Shown here in pieces: positions 15,929-23,230 of a stretch of DNA of 64,000 nt. Below the pieces are notes generated by a model. The model saw nothing but the letters and a program-made list of their open reading frames with translations. It did not search any database and was not told where the DNA came from. The DNA is from a virus. The stretch spans positions 1 to 64,000 of IMG/VR virus record IMGVR_UViG_3300050821_016647. One strand, 5' to 3'. Every line of letters begins with the position of its first letter. Position 1 is the first letter of the stretch. Made by a program: the position numbers and the translations under genes.

Positions 15929-16201
15929 GTGACGGTTTGCACGCACGAGCCCGTCGTCGACGCGGGGCACGGTGTGCGCTTCGAAGTGCGTCGCATGGAC
16001 GGCGTCATCGCGCACGTCGCGTACTGGCATCCGCGGCCCGACGGCGCGGGCGAGTGCTACGGATGCATCGGCATCCGACCCGCCTGGGAGGACGGATGGG
16101 ATTTGCTAAGCGAAGCGCCTCTCACTGTCTCCCCTTCGCTCGAGTGCCGTGCCTGCGGGCATCACGGGCACATCACTGAGGGGAAGTGGGTGCCGGCTTA
16201 G
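15929..16201 (+). CDS. Cysteine-containing phage-type protein (90 aa)
   Basis: GTG start. The C-terminal half (PAWEDGWDLLSEAPLTVSPS then CRACGHHGHITEGKW) closely resembles small phage proteins of the DUF6527 type with a CxC...GxHG zinc-like site. It ends the rightward operon and converges with the leftward pair. Confidence 0.6.
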   Translation: MTVCTHEPVVDAGHGVRFEVRRMDGVIAHVAYWHPRPDGAGECYGCIGIRPAWEDGWDLLSEAPLTVSPSLECRACGHHGHITEGKWVPA

Positions 16202-16367
16202 ACTCGTCGACCCACGCCTTGGCGGCCACGAGCATTTCCGACAGCGCTTTATTCCACGCGTCCGCGATTGTCTGTTGATCCTCTTCGCTTCCGTACTTCT
16301 CGACGATGTACGGCCGAAGAGCTTCGCAGTGGTCGATCTTCTCTGCCAGCGTGTCCCACGCGCTCAC
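16173..16367 (-). CDS. Small helical unknown protein (64 aa)
   Basis: GTG start forming a GTGA overlap with the upstream membrane protein. It is wholly helical in appearance (SAWDTLAEKIDHCEALRPY, AWNKALSEMLVAAKAW). It overlaps the convergent plus-strand gene by 29 bases. Confidence 0.55.
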   Translation of the reverse strand: MSAWDTLAEKIDHCEALRPYIVEKYGSEEDQQTIADAWNKALSEMLVAAKAWVDESKPAPTSPQ

Positions 16368-16675
16368 GAGCAGTGCACTTTCAAGAGGTGCATTGCGAGT
16401 GCGGTGAGTCCTACCCCGACGGCCGCGCCAAGCATGTAGAACGAGAAGTCCATCGTGCTGTTCGCGAACGAGTCGTTCTCCGGGGGCCGACGGTCGAGGT
16501 AGAACTCCTTGAACGCCGCCGCCGCGATGCCTACGCCGAGTGTGATGAGGATGGGTAGCCACCCGGCCCCGAGCACGATCGAGAAGAGCGCCGCGAGCAC
16601 GATGACGATCGCGCCGCCGAGGAAGTGGCCAACCTGGGCCAAATATTGTGGGTTATTTTCCCAGGTAGCGCTCAT
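16364..16675 (-). CDS. Small multi-span membrane protein (103 aa)
   Basis: Three hydrophobic segments are visible: GHFLGGAIVIVLAALFSIVLG, WLPILITLGVGIAAAAF and FYMLGAAVGVGLTALAM. The charged motif FKEFYLDRRPPENDSFANST between spans 2 and 3 recalls VanZ-like or holin-like families. Function uncertain; a role in membrane permeabilisation or particle membrane is possible. Confidence 0.6.
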   Translation of the reverse strand: MSATWENNPQYLAQVGHFLGGAIVIVLAALFSIVLGAGWLPILITLGVGIAAAAFKEFYLDRRPPENDSFANSTMDFSFYMLGAAVGVGLTALAMHLLKVHCS

Positions 16676-16701
16676 AGGCCCTATGGTACCATGAAGAAAA
16701 T

Positions 16702-16731
16702 GCCCCGACGACGCTGGCGGCGTCCCGGGGC
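16702..16731 (+). other. GC-rich hairpin before HNH endonuclease
   Basis: GCCCCG-AC-GACGC, loop TGGCG, GCGTC-C-CGGGGC forms a strong stem 25 bases before the HNH start codon. A comparable hairpin precedes the GIY-YIG gene at 42190. Confidence 0.55.
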
Positions 16732-16755
16732 GTGACCACCTGATTGGAGGTAGCG

Positions 16756-17460
16756 ATGGGGAGCATAGCAGACCTAGTACCAGGCAGACTCTTCGGGAAT
16801 CTTCGAATTCTTCGACGAGTTGCAGACGGACCTAACTGCTCGGCACGTTTTAGCGTGCGCTGTGAACGAGTGCTCGAAAACGGCACCGTCTGTGGAACCG
16901 AAAAAGAGGTAAATGGCAGCAATGTCGCTTGCGGCGTCACCGTGTCGTGCGGCTGCTGGCGAAACAAAATGAGCCACGGGGCAGCACGCAAAGGAAAGCG
17001 CACCGGCGCAATGCGATCGTGGACCGCAATGAAGCAACGACCTAAGGTCAGGTCCGGTTACGTAGACCGTGTCGTGTGCGAGGGCTATGACAAGTCCTTC
17101 GAGTCGTTTCTTGCCGACCTCGGTGAGCGTCCTGAAGGCATTCAATCCTGAAGGCATTCAATTGAACGAATTCGGAACGCCGATGGTTACTGGTGTGGGC
17201 ATTGTCACGAGTGCGTCAGAAATGGTTGGAAAGCAAATCTCCGATGGGCAACCGACGGAGACCAACGACGCAATACCTCTCGCAACATCCTGCTGACCCA
17301 CGCCGGAGAAACTATGTGCCTCAGCGATTGGGCCAAGAAAACAGGCATAAGTCTGAACGCACTCACCCATCGCGTGAAACACGGATGGTCCATAGAAGCA
17401 GCACTGACAACGCCAGTCGGAATCAGTCAGGGGCCTCGAGCAACAAGAGGCCACCGATAA
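16756..17460 (+). pseudogene. Interrupted phage-type HNH homing endonuclease
   Basis: ATG 16756 has a consensus GGAGG site 6 bases upstream. The first half has a cysteine cluster (SCGCWRNKMSHG) and the WTAMKQRP and GYDKSFESFLADLG segments of phage HNH proteins. A TGA at 17149-17151 falls inside an exact 16-bp tandem duplication. The same frame then continues with the rest of the domain: ERIRNADGYWCGHC, NLRWATDGDQRRNTSRN and a helix-turn-helix-like tail, ending at 17460. The single stop within a recent duplication indicates inactivation, unless the TGA is read through. Confidence 0.8.
17131..17162 (+). repeat. Exact 16-bp tandem duplication
   Basis: CCTGAAGGCATTCAAT is present twice in a row (17131-17146 and 17147-17162). 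The second copy introduces the in-frame TGA that interrupts the HNH gene. Confidence 0.95.
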
Positions 17461-17944
17461 GGCCAATACCAAATCCAGCGAGCCCGCACATGATGGTCGT
17501 CGCGAGCGGAGCGTCGACGATTGCGTGTTGAATCGGATCACCAAGCTCCGGCGAAATCTCGTCGACGTGATCGATGACAAACGAGCCGTTGCGATAGATC
17601 ATCATGTGCATCGCATTCTCTGCGACGGCTTCACGATACTGCGCGACGACACCTGAGTAGAGAGGCCACGCCCACGTCGCGCGCCGAAAGGTCGTGCCGC
17701 CGATCTGCACTTCGTGAGGGAAGAGATTTCCGAGCGGCCACGTGCCTGTGATCGCCGGGATGACGGGGATCTTGCCGAGACCGGCGAACCTCTCGAAGAA
17801 CTCCGGCGGCGGGGCCTGCTTCGTTCTGAAGTGCCCTCCCGTCGTGCCGGCGCAGAACGGTTTTCCGCAATCCACGCATCGTCCGTACGTTCGATCGAGA
17901 CCTTTGGACGACCCACAGTGCTGGCAAGCGAAGGTCACGCTCAT
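17423..17944 (-). CDS. Zinc-ribbon protein with C-terminal membrane anchor
   Basis: The N-terminal 35 residues carry CQHCGSS and CVDCGKPFC pairs, a zinc ribbon. A segment FAGLGKIPVI has the recurring G-L-G-K motif, and the C-terminus is a membrane helix (TTIMCGLAGFGIGLIGGLLLL). It has 173 residues from ATG 17944, which overlaps the upstream stop. Likely a particle or envelope-associated protein; function unknown. Confidence 0.65.
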   Translation of the reverse strand: MSVTFACQHCGSSKGLDRTYGRCVDCGKPFCAGTTGGHFRTKQAPPPEFFERFAGLGKIPVIPAITGTWPLGNLFPHEVQIGGTTFRRATWAWPLYSGVVAQYREAVAENAMHMMIYRNGSFVIDHVDEISPELGDPIQHAIVDAPLATTIMCGLAGFGIGLIGGLLLLEAPD

Positions 17945-18195
17945 ACCCATTCAAAGCCGAGCGTACCGAGGATGTCCGAGGCCCAGCTCCCGGCGCCCTC
18001 TTCACAGTCCCTCCACCTCGCCGTCAGCTGACGTACGAGCGCGTAGAGCTCCTGGCAGGTGTAGTCCCCGGCGACGCCGTCGCGTTCCGCAGGACGCCCG
18101 GAGATGGTGTAGATCCCGTCCGGAAGGTTCTTCGACCCGCACGCGCGGATGAACTCGCGCCTCGACGGTAGGGTCCCATAGGTCATCGAGATCAT
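17941..18195 (-). CDS. Unknown protein (84 aa)
   Basis: ATG 18195 has an upstream GGAG. The protein begins MISMTYGTLPSRREFIRACG and is mixed alpha/beta. The much longer in-frame extension is Arg/Ser-rich shadow of the neighbouring gene. No domain recognised. Confidence 0.6.
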   Translation of the reverse strand: MISMTYGTLPSRREFIRACGSKNLPDGIYTISGRPAERDGVAGDYTCQELYALVRQLTARWRDCEEGAGSWASDILGTLGFEWV

Positions 18196-18200
18196 CGTCG

Positions 18201-18407
18201 TCACTCCTGCTTGTCCAGGCGCCATCCTAGCAGAAACAGCGTCTTGTAGAGCTCGTCGTAGGGCTCCCGAGCGTAGCGCCAGCGCGCGGCTTCGTCGCCT
18301 TTGGCGCGCTGGCCTGCGATACGAAGCACGCGTCCGTCCGCGAGCTTCACGCTCGCGATGACCGTGCCGTCGGGATGCACGTGCGTCGTAATCATCCCTT
18401 CTTTCAC
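18201..18407 (-). CDS. Small unknown protein (68 aa)
   Basis: Coupled to the upstream membrane protein by ATGA. The first half is beta-rich (VIASVKLADGRVLRIAG) and the end is helical with aromatic residues (YDELYKTLFLLGW). No family recognised. Confidence 0.6.
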   Translation of the reverse strand: MKEGMITTHVHPDGTVIASVKLADGRVLRIAGQRAKGDEAARWRYAREPYDELYKTLFLLGWRLDKQE

Positions 18408-18697
18408 GAGTCGGGCGCGTAGCCTTGGATCGATGCGGCGGGTCCGATGTCGTCGTAGGGGCTGTTGATGAGAACGCCCGGTTGATTGAGCGCTCCTCCC
18501 GCCGCACCGGTACTGGCGCCCGAGACGGCGTCCTGGGCTGCCGCTCGGACTGCGGCCTCCTGCATCTTCGTGTAGACGAGATAGGCGATGCCGCCGACGA
18601 TCCCAATGCCGATCGCGGCCAGGACGATGTCCTGGGAGGTGTTCACCGCGATCTGTCCGAGGACGCTGTCGGGATTTCGTCGATAGCGGCGTTTCAT
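18404..18697 (-). CDS. NP-motif single-span membrane protein (97 aa)
   Basis: Basic start MKRRYRRNPDSVLG, then membrane helix DIVLAAIGIGIVGGIAYLVY and a soluble Ala/Gly/Asn-rich tail. It belongs to the paralogous family defined by [R/K]NP followed by a Gly-rich helix ending in YL(V/I/L)(Y/W). With the positive-inside rule the N-terminus faces the cytoplasm or particle interior. Confidence 0.75.
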   Translation of the reverse strand: MKRRYRRNPDSVLGQIAVNTSQDIVLAAIGIGIVGGIAYLVYTKMQEAAVRAAAQDAVSGASTGAAGGALNQPGVLINSPYDDIGPAASIQGYAPDS

Positions 18698-18921
18698 CGC
18701 AGCAAGCTCACGCGTCCATCCGTCGTCCCCGGTATGCCAGACGGCACCTTCACGATTTCGTGATTCAGCCCTCGAGCCTCACTCTGTGCGCATTCGATGC
18801 ACGCAATGAACACGTGCGCGGGCGAGACGTAGAGAACTGCGCGCGCGGCGTTCTCCGGGACCGGCTTGCGGCAGGTCGAGCACGTGGCCTCGCCGCGGAG
18901 GATTTTCGCGTCGGTTTTCAT
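18694..18921 (-). CDS. Zinc-binding small protein (75 aa)
   Basis: CSTCRKPVPENAAR and CIECAQSEA give two CxxC pairs around a short beta hairpin, a treble-clef or ribbon-like zinc site. ATGA-coupled on both sides. Confidence 0.6.
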   Translation of the reverse strand: MKTDAKILRGEATCSTCRKPVPENAARAVLYVSPAHVFIACIECAQSEARGLNHEIVKVPSGIPGTTDGRVSLLR

Positions 18922-19439
18922 GTTGAAACGGTGCCTGTCGTCGGAGGAGTGGCGAGATAACTCGCTACCGTTTGAGGAGCCGCCTGCGCAGCAGCTGTAG
19001 CCTGGGCTGCAAGCGCTGCGTTCTGCTGCGACTTCCAGATGAGGTATCCGATGGTACCAACGACAGCGACTCCACCGAGCGCAAGCAGAAAATTGCTATC
19101 AGAAATAGGATTCTTCCGTGACCCGATTCGCATGTTCGACGGCGTCGGTCCTCGTCGCTTGCGCGGTTTCTCCTCGCCCAAGACCGCAAACCGGTGACGA
19201 CCTCCTCCCAAGCGTGTACCGCAGGCGTCGCACGGTCGGTACGAGAATTCGCGAATGCCGTTGTCTTCGTCCGCGTCCTCTGCCGAATCGAAGTCCGGGA
19301 CGAGGTGCGGACCGAGCGCATTGACGCCCTCGATGACGTCGCGCTCGCGGTTCGGGTCGTCGATTCCGGACGTGTCACCGTTGACCGCGTAGAACAGGCA
19401 GTCGTCGCAAAGCCAGAGGTCGTCTCGAATGACTTTCAT
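18918..19439 (-). CDS. Phage Cys-domain fused to NP-motif membrane segment (173 aa)
   Basis: Residues 1-90 (LWLCDDCLFYAVNGDTSGID and YRPCDACGTRLGGGRHRFAV) match a small soluble protein type found alone in many phages. After a basic linker comes SRKNPISDSNFLLALGG and the membrane helix, ending WKSQQNAA with an Ala/Thr tail. The fusion joins a usually free-standing domain to the local membrane family. An internal start at MRIGSRKNP would give the membrane part alone. Confidence 0.7.
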   Translation of the reverse strand: MKVIRDDLWLCDDCLFYAVNGDTSGIDDPNRERDVIEGVNALGPHLVPDFDSAEDADEDNGIREFSYRPCDACGTRLGGGRHRFAVLGEEKPRKRRGPTPSNMRIGSRKNPISDSNFLLALGGVAVVGTIGYLIWKSQQNAALAAQATAAAQAAPQTVASYLATPPTTGTVST

Positions 19440-19448
19440 GAGCTACTC

Positions 19449-19871
19449 CTACGGAAAGGACGGGCCTATGGTGGGAAGAACAGGAACGGTGCCGTACGCG
19501 CGAGCAACCTCTCCGATGGGCTGGACGTTGGGGTCCACTCCATAGCTGGCGCCCGATGCGCCGCCGAGCGGCGTCAAAGACCCGCCTGAGCCGAGGACCG
19601 TGGGCGCGTTCACGTTTCCACCCGCAGGAGTTCCTGCACCGACCGTCCCGCCCCCGTCGCCGGCCGCCGCCTGCGCGTCCTGCATCGAGACCCAGAGGAG
19701 ATAGCCGACGAGCCCGAACGCCGCGACGCCGCCCGCGATCAGTAAGAGATCGGTGCCCGTGATCTTGGCGTCGACCTCGATCGGATTTGCACGCTCCCAT
19801 CGACCCCTGGTCTTCGTGTACTCGACCGTGCGCCCGTCCGGGCGAACCGAAATGAAAACGGGTGATCTCAC
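19449..19871 (-). CDS. NP-motif single-span membrane protein (140 aa)
   Basis: A short beta-rich N-terminus leads into RWERANPIEVDAKITG, then the membrane helix (DLLLIAGGVAAFGLVGYLLW) followed by VSMQDAQ and a long Gly/Thr/Pro-rich tail. Paralogue of its neighbours. Confidence 0.75.
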   Translation of the reverse strand: MRSPVFISVRPDGRTVEYTKTRGRWERANPIEVDAKITGTDLLLIAGGVAAFGLVGYLLWVSMQDAQAAAGDGGGTVGAGTPAGGNVNAPTVLGSGGSLTPLGGASGASYGVDPNVQPIGEVARAYGTVPVLPTIGPSFP

Positions 19872-20338
19872 GCAGAGGGCGCCACCGGGAGCGGTGACCC
19901 TCCAGGAGCGTAAGGCGGCTGGGGCAAAGCCGGCGAGCCAGGGGGAGGCAAGAAGTTCTGCGCCCCGAGCAGTACCTGGCTCGACGAGGCGAGACTGGGC
20001 TGATTGAGCGACGCCGAGGCAGGCTGGAGAGGCAAGCCCGGGTATCCGTTCGCGGCGGCCGTCGACTGCTCTTGAGCGGCCTGTTGCTGATTCCAGATGA
20101 GGTATCCGACGAGACCGACCGCAGCGATGCCCCCTATCGCGAGCAGGATATCGGTACCGGATAGGCCAAAAGGATTTCGCGACGTCTTCTGGAGCGATTG
20201 ACCGGTACGAAGTCGCCAGTCGAGCTCCGCCGGACCAATGCCTTCACTTTGCAGTCGCGCAGCGACGGGTACCGGATCACGATAGCCAGCACGCCGCAAC
20301 ATGCCGGCCATTCGAACGCGTTCTTGCTGCCGATTCAC
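19868..20338 (-). CDS. NP-motif single-span membrane protein (156 aa)
   Basis: GTG start in GTGA overlap with the upstream stop. A helical basic N-terminal domain (about 1-50) leads to SRNPFGLSG, then DILLAIGGIAAVGLVGYLIW and NQQQAAQ, followed by a Pro/Ser/Ala-rich tail. The membrane core is the closest in the window to that of the 19449-19871 gene. Confidence 0.75.
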   Translation of the reverse strand: MNRQQERVRMAGMLRRAGYRDPVPVAARLQSEGIGPAELDWRLRTGQSLQKTSRNPFGLSGTDILLAIGGIAAVGLVGYLIWNQQQAAQEQSTAAANGYPGLPLQPASASLNQPSLASSSQVLLGAQNFLPPPGSPALPQPPYAPGGSPLPVAPSA

Positions 20339-20577
20339 AGTATCGACCCGATCGCGGTGAGTGCCGCGGTATTCTGGAGCGTGTCGGAAGTGCTCTCTCC
20401 TGACGGATTGAGTGCTTGGTAGATCATCGTCACACCAAGTCCGACGAGCATGACGCTCGCGACGCCGCCGACGACGAGCTCGGTTGTCGAGGGACCGAGG
20501 GGGTTCTTTCCATACGGCATTCTCTTGGGACCGCACGGTGTACAGAGAACAATCGTCTTTGGACGACGTCGTTTCAT
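20335..20577 (-). CDS. NP-motif single-span membrane protein (80 aa)
   Basis: Begins MKRRRPKTIVLCTPCGPKR, then GKNPLGPSTTELVVGG and a membrane helix ending in MIYQA, and a short tail. A CTPC pair precedes the NP motif. ATGA-coupled to the gene before it. Confidence 0.75.
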   Translation of the reverse strand: MKRRRPKTIVLCTPCGPKRMPYGKNPLGPSTTELVVGGVASVMLVGLGVTMIYQALNPSGESTSDTLQNTAALTAIGSIL

Positions 20578-20837
20578 CGACGCCCGCGCCGCTTCGCGCG
20601 CCTCTTCGTCCGACGCTTCACGCGCTTTGCGGGCTTCGCCTTCGACTCGGGCACGTACCGGAACCGCGCGCCCTTCACCGTGAGACTCCGGCCCCCGGTC
20701 TTCTCGAGCCGACCCGCAGCAAACCTTTGCGCGGCTTCCATCTTCCGAAAGTGTTTGATCTTCCGGCCGCCCTTCGTGCAGACGTCGTAGCCGTCCGGCG
20801 CGATGTGAATGACGAGTCCGCTGCCACGCTTTTTCAT
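20574..20837 (-). CDS. Highly basic small protein (87 aa)
   Basis: A beta-rich N-terminal half (SGLVIHIAPDGYDVCTKGG) is followed by a Lys/Arg-rich tail (KPAKRVKRRTKRRAKRRGRR). The tail suggests nucleic acid binding. Starts at MKKRGSG, as the longer frame overlaps the upstream gene region without a good start. Confidence 0.65.
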   Translation of the reverse strand: MKKRGSGLVIHIAPDGYDVCTKGGRKIKHFRKMEAAQRFAAGRLEKTGGRSLTVKGARFRYVPESKAKPAKRVKRRTKRRAKRRGRR

Positions 20838-20851
20838 GAGTCTCTTTCCCT

Positions 20852-21046
20852 TCAGGTGCCCGTACCCGACGGCGCTGGACCCGTCGGAGCGGGCGCCGTT
20901 GCCGCAGCTGCGTTCTCTTGCGACTTCATCCAAAAGGAGAAGCCGAGCGCTCCGACCGCAACGATTCCGACGGCGACACGGAGCCAGTCCTCCGCCTCGC
21001 CCGAGAAGGGATTGCGTTGAAGCGCACGTCTCGAACGACGACGCAT
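20852..21046 (-). CDS. NP-motif single-span membrane protein (64 aa)
   Basis: MRRRSRRALQRNPFSGEAED precedes the membrane helix WLRVAVGIVAVGALGFSFW, then KSQENAAA and a Pro/Thr tail. It is the shortest and simplest member of the family. Confidence 0.75.
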   Translation of the reverse strand: MRRRSRRALQRNPFSGEAEDWLRVAVGIVAVGALGFSFWMKSQENAAAATAPAPTGPAPSGTGT

Positions 21047-21060
21047 GACCTTCTCCCGAA

Positions 21061-21339
21061 TCAGCCCGTTGCCGAGTAGGGAACAGCCGGCGGGAGCGGA
21101 TTGCCCGACGCGTCGACGCCTGCGGCCGTCGCGCTGCCGAACGTGCCAGGTGCCGCCACCTGCGCGCCCGTGGGAAGCGCGGCGCTCGAGGACGACCCGT
21201 ACTTTTGGTAGAGCAGATAGCCGCCTAACCCCAGCACGGCGACACCGACGAGCCCACCGACGATGAGCTCCGTGTTACTGAGCGGGTTGGCTCGGTAGTA
21301 GCTCGCGGACCGGATCAGCTTGTGCCTTCGACGCGCCAT
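21061..21339 (-). CDS. NP-motif single-span membrane protein (92 aa)
   Basis: MARRRHKLIRSASYYRANPL leads into SNTELIVGGLVGVAVLGLGG and YLLYQKYG, then a soluble Ala/Gly/Pro tail. Same arrangement as the neighbours. Confidence 0.75.
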   Translation of the reverse strand: MARRRHKLIRSASYYRANPLSNTELIVGGLVGVAVLGLGGYLLYQKYGSSSSAALPTGAQVAAPGTFGSATAAGVDASGNPLPPAVPYSATG

Positions 21340-21396
21340 GGATGGTCTCTCCTGTAGGTCTTGACCGCGTCCGCGGTCGTGCTTAGCCAGCATACG

Positions 21397-21771
21397 TCAG
21401 TCGAGGGAAATCGTCACCTTCTGACCTACAGCGACCCCATGCCGTTGGCAAAAGCCTCCTCGAACTTCCAAGACGCTCGTCGACGGCCTCTCAACCCCTC
21501 TGGGGGTTTCATCGTAGGGCTGCAAGGTCAGGATCCCTACGACGTTCACGCCGTCGATGAAAACAAGGTCGAGTACGAGACCTGTGCGTCTCATCCAAAA
21601 TAAACGGGCCTTCCGATCCGTGAACCAGAAAATGGCCCCCTCGTCTTCTGCAAGAGACGCTCGATCCATCAAACCGCGCTGTTGCTCCTCCGGAGCCTCG
21701 AGAATCTCCACGCGCACGGTCGGGCCCTGCTGCACACACCCCTTCGTGAAGCGCACGAGCCCCGGCGTCAT
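21397..21771 (-). CDS. DUF192 family protein (124 aa)
   Basis: The sequence shows the DUF192 pattern: EQQRGLMDRASL, then EGAIFWF, ARLFWMRRTGLVLDLVFID and a C-terminal VLEVRGGFCQRHGV. The family is a small beta-barrel, often exported and of unknown function. This copy has no signal peptide from the chosen ATG 21771. It lies among membrane proteins and zinc-ribbon genes. Confidence 0.8.
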   Translation of the reverse strand: MTPGLVRFTKGCVQQGPTVRVEILEAPEEQQRGLMDRASLAEDEGAIFWFTDRKARLFWMRRTGLVLDLVFIDGVNVVGILTLQPYDETPRGVERPSTSVLEVRGGFCQRHGVAVGQKVTISLD

Positions 21772-22016
21772 GCGTCCACCGCCACGATGGCGCCCACGCA
21801 CGGCTTTGCATGACACCGCATGCAGTCGAGCTCGCTCCAGATGCCCCCGAGGACGCGGTCGGTGCTGTCGTCGATGCATTCGGCGCAAACGCGCTCGCGC
21901 TTGCCTCGGTCCCGGGCGTCGCGCTCAGCCGCTTTTCGATAGAGCGAGTCGGCTTGAAGCCCGACCTGACGGCCTCGTTCACGCGGCGACGTCGGTAACG
22001 TGGAGGAGGCAGCCAC
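21768..22016 (-). CDS. Zinc-ribbon small protein (82 aa)
   Basis: From a GTG with AGGGTG upstream, the protein has a helical basic N-terminus (SLYRKAAERDARDR) and paired cysteines CAECIDD and CMRCHAKPC. The alternative overlapping frame lacks the cysteine pattern. Start position moderately certain. Confidence 0.55.
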   Translation of the reverse strand: MAASSTLPTSPRERGRQVGLQADSLYRKAAERDARDRGKRERVCAECIDDSTDRVLGGIWSELDCMRCHAKPCVGAIVAVDA

Positions 22017-22017
22017 G

Positions 22018-22398
22018 TCACCCTGCCTGAAGAAGCCGCTCGACCGTGTACACGTACTTCGCCGCGAGACTATCACCGGGAATGGCGCTGCCTGGGGTTG
22101 CGCCGAGACCTGTTACACCTGTCGAGCTCGAAGACGTACCGCTCGGAATCAGAGCTGGAGGGGACCCGTCCGGATTCGGAGGTACCACAGGAACACCACA
22201 CCACCCTGGTGTGCTCTGCGCCCGCGTCATCAGGTAGACGAGAAAGCCGGCGGCGACCGCAGTGACCCCGATGATGGCAACGAGCGCGACGGGGGAGAGC
22301 TCGAGAGGATTGGCGCGGTCCTGACCCTGTCCGTAGACCTCCAGGACCGGGTTCTTCTTGCTCTTGCCCGAGCCGTAGACCCTCACTTTGTACGCCAC
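22018..22398 (-). CDS. NP-motif single-span membrane protein with GLG motif (126 aa)
   Basis: The N-terminus has two NP words (SKKNPVLEVYG and DRANPLELSPVALVAIIG). The helix ends in YLMTRAQ. The soluble tail contains CGVPVVPPNP and VTGLGATPG, so this protein carries both recurring signatures of the window. Confidence 0.75.
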   Translation of the reverse strand: MAYKVRVYGSGKSKKNPVLEVYGQGQDRANPLELSPVALVAIIGVTAVAAGFLVYLMTRAQSTPGWCGVPVVPPNPDGSPPALIPSGTSSSSTGVTGLGATPGSAIPGDSLAAKYVYTVERLLQAG

Positions 22399-22430
22399 GC
22401 TCAGGAGCGTAGCCGCGTTTCACAGCGTGT

Positions 22431-23213
22431 TCAACGATGTCGACGTTTCACCGGTTTCCGTTTCCGGCGCACCGGATTCGCCTTCGGCAGCACGCGCACG
22501 CGTACATCCGGTTCAGGCTGCGAAAGAGCGACGCCAATCGCGATACCGGCAGCCATGATGAGTGCACCGCTCGCGATCCAGACCCAGAGCGGAATCTTGA
22601 TGGACTGAGGCGCCGGGCTGACTGGCGGCAGTCCCTCTTCCAACATCCCAAGAAACGAATCACTCGCCGAGAGAATGGCGAGCCTCTGCTCTTCGCTGAT
22701 AGCCGGCGACTGTGGGAGCTGAAAGTCCGGAACGTGAGGGAGCGGAAACGGCGCGTACGCTGTCTCGAACGGAGGCGACTCAGCCGGGACCTCGATGACC
22801 GTGAAGGTCTCTCGGCCTTTGGTCTCGTAATAAACTGGGACCGGGACCTCGACGATCGCAAAGACCGGATCGCCCGACGGCCTGAGCTCGTCGTCGTCAC
22901 CAGGCGGTGGCTGTTCGCTCCGGTGATAGTCATCGATCTGCTTTCGTAGGGAGAGAAGAGGATCGTCTTCCCTCGGCGGCCCGAACGGGTGCTTCCACTT
23001 CTCTTCGTAGGGTTGCTTATACCGCGGCGGCCCTCCTACGTAACCTGTCGCTGCCCCACCCTTCGGTAGTGGCGTAGGCGGAACAGGAGGCGGCGGAACC
23101 GGCGTCGCAGGGAACGGGATGTAGTCGCGGTCGGTCCAGCCCGAGATGTCAGCCGTGACGTCGAACCACGTCGTGGCGATGCCACCTATGTCCCAGGAGC
23201 CTTCGCGAGCCAT
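22431..23213 (-). CDS. Pro-rich protein with C-terminal membrane anchor (260 aa)
   Basis: A long Pro/acidic soluble region ends in a membrane helix (PLWVWIASGALIMAAGIAI), then a basic tail containing KANPVRRKRKPVKRRHR. This is a mirror image of the NP-motif family, with the NP and basic tail after the helix. The bulk would lie on the opposite side of the membrane from the basic tail. Confidence 0.7.
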   Translation of the reverse strand: MAREGSWDIGGIATTWFDVTADISGWTDRDYIPFPATPVPPPPVPPTPLPKGGAATGYVGGPPRYKQPYEEKWKHPFGPPREDDPLLSLRKQIDDYHRSEQPPPGDDDELRPSGDPVFAIVEVPVPVYYETKGRETFTVIEVPAESPPFETAYAPFPLPHVPDFQLPQSPAISEEQRLAILSASDSFLGMLEEGLPPVSPAPQSIKIPLWVWIASGALIMAAGIAIGVALSQPEPDVRVRVLPKANPVRRKRKPVKRRHR

Positions 23214-23230
23214 GCGGTACCGAGGCTAGC

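Noticed and set aside
15165-16008. Minus-strand open frames under the rightward operon
   Set aside because: Antisense shadows. The plus-strand genes are coupled and have recognisable membrane and cysteine motifs.
16702-16743. 14-codon ORF (MKKMPRRRWRRPGA) in the hairpin before the HNH gene
   Set aside because: No ribosome site, and it consists of the hairpin sequence itself. Likely coincidental.
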